A stretch of DNA of 64,000 nucleotides from contig NZ_CP095848.1 of the NCBI RefSeq assembly GCF_023101345.1, positions 2,355,501 through 2,419,500 on the forward strand, in the 5' to 3' direction. This document shows, in pieces, positions 55,652 to 64,000 of the stretch (positions are counted from its first letter, which is position 1; each line of letters begins with the position of its first letter). The DNA comes from Hymenobacter sublimis. GTDB taxonomy: Bacteria > Bacteroidota > Bacteroidia > Cytophagales > Hymenobacteraceae. Under the pieces are notes generated by a model that was given only the letters and a program-made list of their open reading frames with translations, was not told the origin of the DNA and did not search any database. The position numbers and the translations under genes are program-made.

Positions 55652-58222
55652 ATGTCCCGACCTCTCCCTCTGCTCCTGCTTCTTTCTCTGCCGCTGTCTG
55701 GTGTTGCCGCCCCCCTACTGAACGGTCCGGATGCTCCGGTTGCTTCTGTAAAGCACGGTGAGGACGATACAGCGCAGCGGGGCCGCTTGGCGGGGGTAGT
55801 GAAGGACGAGAAAGGGCAGCCCGTAGAAGGCGTGACGGTGGCCCTGAAAGGCACCTCTTTTGGCACGACCACCGGCACCGATGGCAGCTACCGCCTCTCG
55901 GCCCCAGCTGGCTCCTACCAGCTAGTAGTAAGCAGCCTGGGGTACACCTCCCAGGAGCTGACGGTTACCATTACGGCTGGCGAAACCAACACGCTGCCGG
56001 CCTTTTCCCTGGCTCAGAGCAACCAGCAGCTGAGCGAAGTAACCGTAACCGGCAACCGCAGCCTGAATGAGCGCCCCACCAGCATCAGCAAGCTGCCGGT
56101 AGCCTCCCTAGACCTGCCCCAGAGCGCCGTAACCGTGGAACGCCAGGTGCTGGAGCAGCAGCAGGTGCTGCGCCTCTCCGACGCACTGGTCAACGTGAGC
56201 GGCCTCTACGTAACCAGCACCACCGGCGGTACCCAAGAAGAACTGGGTAGCCGCGGCTTTGCCTACGGTTCCAACAACACCTTTAAGAACGGGGTGCGCT
56301 TTAATAACGGGGTGATGCCCGAGGCTAGCTCCCTGGAGCGCATGGAAGTGCTGAAGGGCAGCGCCGCCATCCTGTACGGCAACGTGGCCGCGGGTGGGGT
56401 GCTGAACCTGGTAACCAAGAAGCCCCAGTTCGAGCGCGGCGGCTCGGTAGGTCTGCGCGTGGGCAGCTTCGGGTTCTGGAAGCCGCTGGTAGATGTGTAC
56501 GGGGCCGTGGGCAAGAGCGAGAAAGTGGCCTTCCGCCTCAACGGGACCTACGAGCAGGGCAACAGCTACCGCGACGAGGTGAAATCAAACCGGGTGTATG
56601 TGAACCCCTCCCTGCTGTTTGAGCTGAGCCCCAAGACTACCCTGGTACTGGAGGGCGACTACCTGCGCGACAACCGCACGCCCGACTACGGCGTCGGTGC
56701 CATCGACTACAACATTTTGGAGTCGCGCAGCCGCTTTTTGAACACGCCGGGCGCCAAAAACTCGACCCAGCAGACCAGCACCACCGCTACCCTCACCAGC
56801 CGCCTGAGCGACAAGTGGCAGATTCGGAGCGTAGCTGGCTTCCAGCGCTACGACAACGAGCTGCGCACTGGTAACCGTCCGGTGGGCATTAATGCGGGCA
56901 TTATGCCAGAAGTGCGGCGCGGCACTACCGTGGTTGCCAAAGCCCACCCCAAAGCCAGCCTCTACGGCGACTGGCAGCGGACTGTGGCGCGCACGGAAAA
57001 CACGGAGAACTACTACCTGGCTCAGCTAGATCTGACGGGCCAGTTTCGGACCGGCTTCCTGGGCCATACCGTGCTTATCGGGGCCGACGCCGACCAGTAC
57101 CAGACCAACACCCTGACTTACGCGGCTCAGCCCTACGACTCCATCAACGTGCTCGACCGGAGTAAGGTGCTGAACCTACCTGCCAACCGCGTTAGCGGCT
57201 ACAACGACCTCACGCGCAGCGCCCGTACCCTGGGCAACACCCGCCGGGCCGGCTTCTATGTGCAGGACCTGCTCAGCCTCAGCGAGAAAGTGAAAGTGTT
57301 GGCCGGTGTGCGCTGGAGCTACCAGGAAACCCCCACTACTACCTACGCCTACGCCAAACCCGACGCAAAGGGTCAGCAGGTAATTACTGCTACTGAGAAC
57401 CCCACCCGCTACGACGATGCCTTCTCGCCCCGCCTGGGCTTGGTGTATCAGCCCATCAAAACGATGTCGCTGTTTGCCTCTTATGCAAACTCGTTTGTAC
57501 CGAACACGGGCGTTAATGCCCTGGATGTAAGCGGCAAGCCGCTAGCCCCTTCCATTATAGACCAGTACGAGGTGGGCATCAAGAACGAGCTGTTCAAGGG
57601 GGCCCTGTCGGCGAACGTAACGGCTTACCGGATTGTGAATAGCAACTTGGTCCAAACCATCCTGCCTACCGCTGCCAACTTCAACCCCGACCGCCCTACA
57701 GCTCAGGAAATGGCCGGGGAGGTAACCAGCAAAGGCGTGGAAGTAGATATCCAGAGCCGGCCGGTGTATGGTTTCTCCTTTATTGCCGGGTATAGCTACA
57801 ACAACACCGCTTATACCAAGAGCAACATCTATAAGGAAGGCAGCCGCCTGCGCTATAACCCCGCCCACACCGCCAACCTGAGCTTGTTCTACAACTTCAG
57901 CAGCGCGTTTGGCAGCAACACGTTCCTGCGCGGCCTGAGTGCCGGCATTACGAGCTACTACGTGGGCGATAAGCTGGCTGGCCGTAACCCACGCGACACT
58001 GGCAGCGACGGAAAGCCCCTCAACACGGACTCCAACAAGTTTATTTCCATCCCGAACTATCTGCTGTTCGACGCCTCCCTGGGCTACACCTACAACCGGT
58101 TCTCGGTGCGCGTGAAGGTGGCCAACATCCTAGACGAGCTGAGCTACAACCTCCACGACGACAACAGCGTGAACCCCATTGCCCCGCGCAACTTCGCGGC
58201 TACTCTCGGCTACCGCCTGTAG
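55652..58222 (+). CDS. TonB-dependent siderophore receptor
   Basis: An 856-aa outer-membrane receptor. It has a signal peptide (about 1-20), a carboxypeptidase-D-like regulatory-fold domain (about 45-130; LAGVVKDEKGQPVEGVTVALKGT), a plug domain (about 135-260; LPQSAVTVERQVLEQQQVLRLSDALVNVSGLYV, LERMEVLKGSAAILYGNVAAGGVLNLVTKKP), and a 22-strand barrel ending ..NFAATLGYRL. The plug phrases are typical of FhuA/FecA-like ferric-siderophore receptors. The ATG at 55652 is preferred over an upstream TTG. The following PepSY gene supports a role in iron uptake. Confidence 0.94.
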   Translation: MSRPLPLLLLLSLPLSGVAAPLLNGPDAPVASVKHGEDDTAQRGRLAGVVKDEKGQPVEGVTVALKGTSFGTTTGTDGSYRLSAPAGSYQLVVSSLGYTSQELTVTITAGETNTLPAFSLAQSNQQLSEVTVTGNRSLNERPTSISKLPVASLDLPQSAVTVERQVLEQQQVLRLSDALVNVSGLYVTSTTGGTQEELGSRGFAYGSNNTFKNGVRFNNGVMPEASSLERMEVLKGSAAILYGNVAAGGVLNLVTKKPQFERGGSVGLRVGSFGFWKPLVDVYGAVGKSEKVAFRLNGTYEQGNSYRDEVKSNRVYVNPSLLFELSPKTTLVLEGDYLRDNRTPDYGVGAIDYNILESRSRFLNTPGAKNSTQQTSTTATLTSRLSDKWQIRSVAGFQRYDNELRTGNRPVGINAGIMPEVRRGTTVVAKAHPKASLYGDWQRTVARTENTENYYLAQLDLTGQFRTGFLGHTVLIGADADQYQTNTLTYAAQPYDSINVLDRSKVLNLPANRVSGYNDLTRSARTLGNTRRAGFYVQDLLSLSEKVKVLAGVRWSYQETPTTTYAYAKPDAKGQQVITATENPTRYDDAFSPRLGLVYQPIKTMSLFASYANSFVPNTGVNALDVSGKPLAPSIIDQYEVGIKNELFKGALSANVTAYRIVNSNLVQTILPTAANFNPDRPTAQEMAGEVTSKGVEVDIQSRPVYGFSFIAGYSYNNTAYTKSNIYKEGSRLRYNPAHTANLSLFYNFSSAFGSNTFLRGLSAGITSYYVGDKLAGRNPRDTGSDGKPLNTDSNKFISIPNYLLFDASLGYTYNRFSVRVKVANILDELSYNLHDDNSVNPIAPRNFAATLGYRL

Positions 58223-58276
58223 CGCGCACAGCAGCCGAAGGCTAGTTCGCTAGCTGGCACAGAAAAGTAAGTGAAT

Positions 58277-58323
58277 GAAAACCCGGGAGGTGCTAGCTGC
58301 AACTAGCCACCTTTCGGGTTTTC
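58277..58323 (+). terminator. Terminator after the TonB receptor gene
   Basis: GAAAACCCG..AGGTG-CTAG / CTAG-CACCT..CGGGTTTTC stem-loop, 54 bp after the stop and 31 bp before the PepSY start. Some uncoupling of the two genes is likely. Confidence 0.75.
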
Positions 58324-58353
58324 GCCCGACGTTCCGCCTTGTATTTTAGCCCC

Positions 58354-59757
58354 ATGAAAACCTTCTTCCGCAACATTCACCTCTACCTCAGCCTGGTTTC
58401 GGGGCTGATTATTGCCGTGGTCTGCCTGACCGGCGGCATCCTCGTCTTCGAGAAAGAGCTGGAGCAGGCCTGGCACCCGGAGCGCTACTTTGTGGCGCCG
58501 GTTGCTACCCCTGCCCTGCCCCTAGAGCGCCTCACGGCCGCCGTAAAAGCCTACAAAGCCGACGCTAAAATCACGGGCATGAAGGTGTACGCTGACCCCG
58601 CGCGCACCGTGGAGTTCAACTTGGCCGGCGCGCCCGGTGGCCCTGGCGGTGAGCACAAAGGGGAAGGCAAGGAGCAGAAAGCAGAAGGCCGCCAAGGCCA
58701 TGAGGGCCGCGCCGAAGCCGGAAAAGGCCCGCAAGCGGCAGGCCAGCGCGCCGAGGGCGGCCGCGGGGAAGACCAGGGCGGCAAAGGCGGCGCGGAAGGC
58801 AAAGGTGGCAAAGGCGGAGGCGGCGAAGGTGGCCGCGGCCCGGTGGTGTTCGTGAATCCCTACACGGCTACTGTAACCGGCGAGTTGAATTACCGCGAAA
58901 CGTTCTTTTTCACGATGATGGCCCTGCACCGCGGTATGGTGGGCGGCCCCATCGGCAAGCTGATTGTGGGCGTGAGCACCGTGATGTTCCTGTTCATCAT
59001 CCTGACCGGCCTGGTGCTTTGGTGGCCCGCTACCCGCAAGGCTGTAAAGCAGCGCCTGCAAGTGAAATGGACTGGCGGCTGGAAGCGCCTCAACCACGAT
59101 TTGCACATTGTGCTCGGGTTTTACTCGGCGCTGTTCCTGTTTGTGTTTGCCTTTACGGGGCTGGCCTGGTCATTTGAGTGGTTTAACAAAGGCATCTACG
59201 CCGTGACGAACTCGCCCATGCAACGCCCCGAGCCGCCAACTTCGGTAGTGCCGGGTGCTGCTACGGCTACCCCTGCTGTAACCCCAGAAGCTGGCGCCAC
59301 CCCGGCTCCGGCAGTGCCCGGCCTCACGGCAGATGCGGCCCTAGCCCGGGCTCGGGAGCTGGCTCCTTCATCGGTGTATTACTCGTTGCAACTACCGAAG
59401 GACCCTACCGGCAGCATTCGGGTAGCTACGCTGCGGCCTAACGCTACCTACGAAAACGCCACCGACGAAGCCTACCTCGACCAGTACTCGGGCCAGGTGC
59501 TAAGCCAGCAGACTTACGAGCAGCGCAACCTGGGGCAGCGCGTTCGGGGCATGTTTAAGCCCGTGCACACGGGTTCTATTTGGGGCTGGCCCTCTAAAAT
59601 TATCAGCCTGGTGGTGTGCGTGCTGGGCTTCACCTTCCCCATCACGGGCACTATCCTGTGGTTGAACCGCCTGCGCAAACAGCGGCGCAAGCAGGCCAAG
59701 CTAGAGTGTGTGGACAGCAAGGATAGTATTTTTACGCCATGCGCCGTCATGAACTAA
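58354..59757 (+). CDS. PepSY-associated TM protein, C-terminus altered by an IS
   Basis: A 467-aa PepSY/iron-uptake membrane protein. TM1 is near residues 12-32 (LYLSLVSGLIIAVVCLTGGILVFEKELEQAW); ALHRGMVGGPIGKLIVGVSTVMFLFIILTGLVLWWP and NHDLHIVLGFYSALFLFVFAFTGLAWSF are the classic His-containing helices; the last helix is near 415-440. An inserted tract (about 96-165) is almost entirely Gly, Lys, Glu, Arg, Ala and Gln. Residues 451-467 are encoded by the inserted IS. Before insertion the gene would have ended ..KLVAA-stop at 60510-60512. Members are thought to act in ferric-siderophore reduction or uptake. Confidence 0.88.
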   Translation: MKTFFRNIHLYLSLVSGLIIAVVCLTGGILVFEKELEQAWHPERYFVAPVATPALPLERLTAAVKAYKADAKITGMKVYADPARTVEFNLAGAPGGPGGEHKGEGKEQKAEGRQGHEGRAEAGKGPQAAGQRAEGGRGEDQGGKGGAEGKGGKGGGGEGGRGPVVFVNPYTATVTGELNYRETFFFTMMALHRGMVGGPIGKLIVGVSTVMFLFIILTGLVLWWPATRKAVKQRLQVKWTGGWKRLNHDLHIVLGFYSALFLFVFAFTGLAWSFEWFNKGIYAVTNSPMQRPEPPTSVVPGAATATPAVTPEAGATPAPAVPGLTADAALARARELAPSSVYYSLQLPKDPTGSIRVATLRPNATYENATDEAYLDQYSGQVLSQQTYEQRNLGQRVRGMFKPVHTGSIWGWPSKIISLVVCVLGFTFPITGTILWLNRLRKQRRKQAKLECVDSKDSIFTPCAVMN

Positions 59758-60501
59758 CCGAACGCGAATGGAAAATGGTCGAACCACACGCCCTCGGCCG
59801 GCTGGGCACGGGGCGCGACAACCGCTTGTTTGTCAACGCCGTGCTCTACCGGGTGCGCACAGGCGTGGCCTGGCGCGACTTGCCCGAGCGGTTTGGCCCG
59901 TGGAATACGGTGGCGCGGCGTTTCCGCCGCTGGGCACAAGCGGGCGTGTGGGAAGCGCTGTTTCAGGCCGTGCAGGAACCGGACTATGCCTGGGTGCTGG
60001 TCGACTCGACTACGGCCAAGGCCCACAAAGCGGCGGCCGGGCAAAAAAAAGCACGCCCGCAGCCGAAGCTCTAGGCCGCTCGCGCGGCGGTTTCTGCACC
60101 AAAGTGCATGCCGTCGTGGACGCGTTGGGCAACTGCCTGCACGTGGCTCTAACGCCGGGCGAAGCAGCCGACAGCCCGCAATTGCCCGGTTTGCTGGCGG
60201 CCTTGTCAGAACAACCCGGCGCAGTAGTCGCCGACAAGGCATATGACACGAACCACGTACTCAGTACGTTGGCCCAAGACGAAGTCGAAGCCGTCATCCC
60301 GCCCAAAGCCAACCGCCTCGACCAGCGCGACTACGATGAAAACCTGTATGCCGACCGCAACAAGGTGGAGCGCTTCTTCGGCCGTCTCAAAGAGGCCCGT
60401 GGCTTTGCGACCCGATACGAGAAAACTGCTACCTCCTTTTTAGCCGTGGCCCACCTGCTCGCTGCCCTCGATTGGATGCGCTAGCTGTCCACACAGCCTA
60501 G
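59701..60501 (+). mobile_element. IS5-family (IS427-like) insertion sequence, 793 bp, with CTAG duplication
   Basis: The element occupies 59705-60497, flanked by CTAG at 59701-59704 and 60498-60501. Terminal inverted repeats include TGTGTGGACAGC (59707-59718) and its complement (60484-60495). CTAG duplication, size, a two-frame DDE transposase and an A8G slip site are all as known for the IS427 group. It lies in the last codons of the PepSY gene, in the same orientation. Family assigned from these features, not from a database match. Confidence 0.9.
59739..60484 (+). CDS. IS5-family transposase, made by -1 frameshift
   Basis: The upstream frame (59739-60074) has MRRHELTEREWKMVEPH, LFVNAVLYRVRTGVAWRDLPERFGPWNTVARRFRRW and the first catalytic Asp in VLVDSTTAKAHKAA. 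The downstream frame carries VVADKAYDT (second Asp) and VERFFGRLKEARGFATRYEKTA (Glu of the DDE triad in the Y-2-R-3-E-6-K pattern). The frames join at A8G (60043-60051), a slippery run for -1 frameshifting. The fused protein is 248 aa. It looks intact. The PepSY stop codon (59755-59757) overlaps the start of this gene. Confidence 0.9.
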
Positions 60502-60551
60502 TAGCCGCGTAGCGGCCGGCGAATAACCCCGGCGCGTTGCGCGCGTATTTT

Positions 60552-60586
60552 TAAAAGCGTCGGGCTACTTCAGCCTGACGCTTTTA
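60552..60586 (+). terminator. Original terminator of the PepSY gene
   Basis: TAAAAGCGTCGGGCT / AGCCTGACGCTTTTA stem (one G-T pair) with a 5-nt loop and TTTT, 39 bp after the pre-insertion PepSY stop. The IS now separates it from the gene body. Confidence 0.85.
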
Positions 60587-60598
60587 TTTTACCGCTCC

Positions 60599-61648
60599 AT
60601 GAGTCAGCCAACTTCCCCTCCTACCCTACCTGCTCCCACTGAAAACCGCTTTGTGGCCCTGCTCCGGCGGGCGGGCCTACTCGATTGGTTTTTGCTGGGC
60701 TTGATGGGGGCGGTAGTGCTGGCTTACCTAATTCCGGGGGTAGGTAGCAAGGCTAGCCCCATTCCGTGGAAAGCTATTACCACGGCGGGCGTGGCGCTCA
60801 TCTTCTTCTTTTACGGCCTGCGCTTGAGCCTAGACAAGCTGAAGGCTGGCCTGCGCAACTGGCGCCTACACGTGGTAGTGCAACTAATTACATTCGTAGC
60901 ATTTCCGGTGCTGGCCCTGGTGGTGCGGCCGCTGTTTGCGGGGTTAAAGGGTGAGCAGCTCTGGCAAAGCATTTTCTTTCTGTGCACCCTGCCTAGCACG
61001 GTTTCCACTTCCGTGGTGATGGTGAGTATTGCGCGGGGCAACCTACCGGCGGCCATCTTCAACGCCAGCATCAGCAGCCTGCTCGGCATCCTGCTTACCC
61101 CACTCTGGACCAGCTTGTTCCTGCACACCTCTGCCGATGGCGGCCACCTCTGGGGGCTGGCTACCAGCCTCATATGGCAGGTGATTCTGCCCGTAGTGGC
61201 GGGCGTGCTGCTCAACCGCCGCTTCGGCGCGTTTGCCGAACAGCACAAGGGCACCTTACGCATTTCGGATCAAGTAGTAATCCTACTGATTGTATTCACA
61301 GCTTTTTGCGAGTCGTTTGCCGAAGGCGTTTTCCGCAGCTTCGCGGCCCGCGACATTGTGCTGCTGGGCTTGGGCATGGTGGGACTGTACCTGGCTATTT
61401 TCGGGCTGGTGTGGGGGCTGAGCCGCCTGCTGGGCTTCTCCCGCGAGGACCGGATTACGGCCCTGTTCTGCGGCTCCAAAAAGTCTCTGGTACACGGCAG
61501 CGTCATGGCCAGCCTGCTGTTTCCGGCCACTGCCGCCACGGGCCTGCTCCTGCTGCCACTCATGCTCTACCATGCCCTGCAAATCATGCTGGCCAGCATG
61601 ATGGCCCAGCGCATGGGCCGGGAAGCAGCTGTTTCTGTTGCGGTTTAG
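60599..61648 (+). CDS. Bile acid:sodium symporter-like (SBF-like) transporter
   Basis: A 349-aa, about 10-helix membrane protein: LLRRAGLLDWFLLGLMGAVVLAYLIPGVG, then ALIFFFYGLRLSLDKLKAGLRNWRLHVVVQLITFVAFPVLALVVRPLF, LCTLPSTVSTSVVMVSIARGNLPAAIFNASISSLLGILLTPLW and FCGSKKSLVHGSVMASLLFP. These match the SBF-like (YfeH/PF13593) group rather than ArsB/ACR3. Substrate unknown. It starts 13 bp after the terminator at 60586. Confidence 0.9.
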   Translation: MSQPTSPPTLPAPTENRFVALLRRAGLLDWFLLGLMGAVVLAYLIPGVGSKASPIPWKAITTAGVALIFFFYGLRLSLDKLKAGLRNWRLHVVVQLITFVAFPVLALVVRPLFAGLKGEQLWQSIFFLCTLPSTVSTSVVMVSIARGNLPAAIFNASISSLLGILLTPLWTSLFLHTSADGGHLWGLATSLIWQVILPVVAGVLLNRRFGAFAEQHKGTLRISDQVVILLIVFTAFCESFAEGVFRSFAARDIVLLGLGMVGLYLAIFGLVWGLSRLLGFSREDRITALFCGSKKSLVHGSVMASLLFPATAATGLLLLPLMLYHALQIMLASMMAQRMGREAAVSVAV

Positions 61649-61723
61649 CCCTTGATTGGTGCAAAGTGTAGCCTAAAAGAAAAGATTCGACTAGCTAACT
61701 TACGCCGATACGTCTTGGAAAAA

Positions 61724-61774
61724 GAGGTGCAAAGAATTGTCATTCAAGAAAGACCTGACAATTCTCTGCACCTC
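61724..61774. repeat. Hairpin with 19-bp arms upstream of the serine hydrolase
   Basis: GAGGTGCAAAGAATTGTCA (61724-61742) pairs with 61756-61774 at 18 of 19 positions; 13-nt loop. It lies between the symporter stop and the AT-richer serine hydrolase gene, without a T-run. Either a terminator or a small mobile remnant. Confidence 0.7.
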
Positions 61775-61826
61775 TGTATGGTACCTTTAAACCAAGTATT
61801 CTATTTACCCTATATTATTACTCGGT

Positions 61827-62885
61827 ATGGCACGTTACCTGTTGCTCATTTTCTTACTGCTGACTACGAGCACTTTCGCACAAAACAGCTTTTCTACTCT
61901 TGTTACGACAGAGCACGAAGCTGGTCGTTTCAACGGTGCGCTATTGGTTGTAAAAGACGGCCAGATTATCTCCCAGATAAATAAGGGGTATGCAAATTTC
62001 CAATTTGCCGTTCCTATCACCAGTACGACCCGGTTTCCCATTGCCTCCATGACCAAGCTTTTTACGGCAATTCTAATCCTTCAACTTGTCGAAAAATCAT
62101 TGCTGAAGCTGGACGATAAAGCGTCTCTCTACCTTCCTGATCTACCTGCGGCTTGTCAAACCATTACACTCGCTGAGCTATTAACGCATTGCTCTGGCCT
62201 ACAGAACGAACCCTCGACGCAGGTATATCAAACTAGGTATTCTACTGCGGAGTTTGTGAAGAAATTCATCGTTAAGAACGAAAGCAGAAAAGCGCCGGCT
62301 TTCAATTACAACAACCTTGATTACATCCTGCTGACGCGTATTCTGGAGGTTGTGTCAAAGCAATCGTTTCCTAATTTGGTACGTCACAATATTCTTATCC
62401 CGCTACGCATGCATGATACTGGGGTAGTGCAGGAGTCGCGGATAATCCCCAACCTAGCGTATGGATACCATAACTATACGTTTGGAGCTGGTAGCAGCAA
62501 GGATACTCTGCGCAACGATGCCCCTAAATACCTATCGAACTATGCTGGGGCCGGGGCAATGTACTCTACCGTTACCGACCTCTACAAGCTGCTGCTAGCT
62601 CTGCAAACCAATACTCTATTGACAGCCAAAACTACCGCAAAGCTACTGCTCAAGCCTCAACAGGCCGTTTTCGTAGACCAAGCCCGCGGCTACCCTACCG
62701 CGGGATTTTATTACAACGACCAAACCTTTACGAAACCCGTTCTGGAACGCCGAGGCAGTATTGATGGATTCAATTCTGTTTTGCTGACAGACCCAGCATT
62801 CCGCAAGGCAGTACTTATTTTGAGCAATACCGACACAGGAGATTTAGAACAACTAGCCGATAAACTTTACACCGAAATCCACTGA
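61827..62885 (+). CDS. Exported serine hydrolase (beta-lactamase/D-Ala-D-Ala carboxypeptidase-like, class C fold)
   Basis: A 352-aa protein with a signal peptide (to about residue 19, ..STFAQ). Catalytic SxxK is Ser74-Met-Thr-Lys77, YxN is Tyr161-Asn-Asn163, and the late motif region is LERRGSIDGFNSVLL, with GSIDGF in place of HTG. These are esterase/peptidase-type serine hydrolases; beta-lactamase activity cannot be assumed. AT content is clearly higher than in neighbouring genes (many AAA, AAT, TTT codons), suggesting recent gain from a lower-GC relative. Confidence 0.9.
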   Translation: MARYLLLIFLLLTTSTFAQNSFSTLVTTEHEAGRFNGALLVVKDGQIISQINKGYANFQFAVPITSTTRFPIASMTKLFTAILILQLVEKSLLKLDDKASLYLPDLPAACQTITLAELLTHCSGLQNEPSTQVYQTRYSTAEFVKKFIVKNESRKAPAFNYNNLDYILLTRILEVVSKQSFPNLVRHNILIPLRMHDTGVVQESRIIPNLAYGYHNYTFGAGSSKDTLRNDAPKYLSNYAGAGAMYSTVTDLYKLLLALQTNTLLTAKTTAKLLLKPQQAVFVDQARGYPTAGFYYNDQTFTKPVLERRGSIDGFNSVLLTDPAFRKAVLILSNTDTGDLEQLADKLYTEIH

Positions 62886-62974
62886 CCCCGGCCACCTGCA
62901 GCCACTGAATAGCTTACAGCCGCCAAGCTCGTCCGTGGGCACTAGGCTTGGCAGTTGACAAAACACCAAAGTGC

Positions 62975-64000
62975 TTAAGCCGTTTGCAGCTTCCGGGGTT
63001 TCTTGGCCTTGTTGCGGCGGCCCCACCAGATGATGGTGCCCGTGACGGGTAGGCTGGCCGAAATCAGACTGGCCAGGAAGGCCACGATTTTACCACCCAA
63101 ACCCAGAATCTGGCCGGTATGGATGTCGTAGTTCATGTCGGTGAGTTGGGTGCCGGCGCTTTTGGTAGCGTGAAAGCTGGCCTGCAACTCCTGGCCCGAC
63201 ACGGGGTGAAAGGCGTAGTCGTCGCGGTTATAGTAATGCAGCGCCTTGCGGTAGGCCCAGCAGTAGGCGGGCTCTTTGCCATTACCCGCGGGCCCCAGCA
63301 GAATCATTTCCGCCTGGGGTGAGCGGCGGCGCACCGCTTGGTACACCACGTCGGAGAGCGGCGCTGGGGCAGCGGCTACGGGGCGCAGGGTATCTACTTT
63401 GGCCGTTATTAGGTCCTGGGGGTAGGTTCGTCCGCCGTTGGTTACGTACGCAATGGCGGTGAGCACCGAGGGGAAAATCATGAACAAGCCCGTCAGGGCC
63501 AGCACCAGCCCGATGCTGGCGGCGTAGAAGCCCAGCACGTTGTGCAAATCGTAGTTGATGCGGCGCCAGCGGGCACCCCACTTAATGGTAAAGCGCTGCT
63601 TGCGCTCTTGCCGGCGCTTGGGCCACCACAGCACCAGGCCGGTCAGCAGCATTACCACAAAAATCAGCACCGCGCCGCCTACCACCCATTTCGCTACCGC
63701 CTCCGGCAGCAGCAAGGTCATGTGAATTTCCTGCACAATGCTGAAAAAGTAGGTGCGCAGGTTCTGCTCGCGCAAGACCTGGCCGGTGTACGGATTCAGG
63801 TAGACCTGAATGGGGTTGCCGGCTTTGTCGGTGAAAAAGACCGTGGCCGAGCGCTCGGCGCCGAAGTAGGTCACCCACGTGGTAGAGGCCGCAATGCCCG
63901 GGTGCGAAGCCAGCGCGGCGGCCTGGAGCCGGGAAGGCAACACCGGCGCCGTGGCCTGTACCGGCACCTTGCGCCACGGCTCCGTAAGGTCCCGAATTTC
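62975..64000 (-). CDS. PepSY-associated TM protein (5' end outside window)
   Basis: The open frame continues past the right edge (EIRDLTEPWRKVPVQ at the border), so only the C-terminal 341 residues are present. PepSY features: VYLNPYTGQVLREQNLRTYFFSIVQEIHMTLLL, then KWVVGGAVLIFVVMLLTGLVLWWP, INYDLHNVLGFYAASIGLVLALTGLFMIFP and a C-terminal helix near ASLISASLPVTGTIIWWG. It is related to the interrupted PepSY gene at 58354 but lacks the Gly/Lys/Glu-rich insert in the part seen. Such genes usually sit beside TonB receptors for iron. Confidence 0.9.
   Translation of the reverse strand, partial: EIRDLTEPWRKVPVQATAPVLPSRLQAAALASHPGIAASTTWVTYFGAERSATVFFTDKAGNPIQVYLNPYTGQVLREQNLRTYFFSIVQEIHMTLLLPEAVAKWVVGGAVLIFVVMLLTGLVLWWPKRRQERKQRFTIKWGARWRRINYDLHNVLGFYAASIGLVLALTGLFMIFPSVLTAIAYVTNGGRTYPQDLITAKVDTLRPVAAAPAPLSDVVYQAVRRRSPQAEMILLGPAGNGKEPAYCWAYRKALHYYNRDDYAFHPVSGQELQASFHATKSAGTQLTDMNYDIHTGQILGLGGKIVAFLASLISASLPVTGTIIWWGRRNKAKKPRKLQTA

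Noticed and set aside
58522-59106. 194-codon minus frame opposite the PepSY gene
   Set aside because: Arises from the Gly/Lys/Glu-rich tract read in reverse; no independent support.
59768-60484. Separate 238-codon gene inside the IS
   Set aside because: Its first third is an out-of-frame shadow; only the part after the A8G site is transposase, joined by frameshift.
61827-62885. Antibiotic-resistance beta-lactamase
   Set aside because: SxxK and YxN are present but the KTG/HTG box is not typical; such serine hydrolases are common in Bacteroidota and usually not resistance enzymes.

Overview
The window comes from a high-GC member of the Bacteroidota, most likely Hymenobacter or a close relative (Cytophagales). 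Four things point there. Two proteins are secreted cargo with C-terminal type IX secretion (Por) sorting domains. Promoters have the Bacteroidota form TTG-N19-TAnnTTTG, clearest in front of two tRNA-Glu genes. Family-typical proteins are present (TIGR02757, DUF1622, KGG, a siderophore-type SusC/TonB receptor with a carboxypeptidase-like N-domain). Ribosome binding sites are weak or absent. The genus is inferred from general resemblance, not from a search.

Layout: 0-6 kb holds a truncated recQ, a Cys-rich copper-binding protein, a THUMP rRNA methyltransferase, a nested palindromic repeat, an unknown membrane/coiled-coil protein and a FucP-type sugar transporter. 6-11 kb has murB, then a tandem pair of secreted OB-fold/FN3 proteins: the first is frameshifted and truncated, the second is complete with two phospholipase-D-type domains and a T9SS tail. 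11-21 kb is a housekeeping run, mostly on the minus strand (rlmF, mutS2, TIGR02757, LysM/RlpA-like, SUI1, lipid kinase, gap), with kdsB on the plus strand. Several spacers there carry GTGAAAT-type repeats. 21-27 kb has two identical tRNA-Glu genes flanking a trehalose block (otsA-otsB fusion, GH15 hydrolase) and a TVP38-family membrane protein.

27-34 kb has a Cu(+) P-type ATPase and a GH2/GH51 pair for galactoside and arabinoside breakdown. 34-43 kb has a DUF305 lipoprotein, a large unknown secreted protein, a small STAS/KGG group and two transporters. 43-55 kb has a T9SS-secreted matrixin-like protease, an M48-like protease, phzF, a MutM-type glycosylase, a lipoprotein, an SDR, TauE, an EmrB-type exporter and a luciferase-like oxidoreductase. 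55-64 kb is probably devoted to iron: a TonB-dependent siderophore receptor and two PepSY membrane proteins. The first PepSY gene has its last codons replaced by an IS5-family (IS427-like) insertion with a programmed -1 frameshift signal and a CTAG target duplication. An SBF-like symporter and an AT-richer serine hydrolase lie between the two PepSY genes.

I see no defence island, prophage, CRISPR array or biosynthetic cluster. The least explained material is the set of near-perfect intergenic palindromes (four share a GTCAT..GAG..GAAG-type core), a 194-bp MITE-like element, the secreted OB/FN3/PLD protein with its decaying copy, and the long Gly/Lys/Glu-rich insert in the interrupted PepSY protein.
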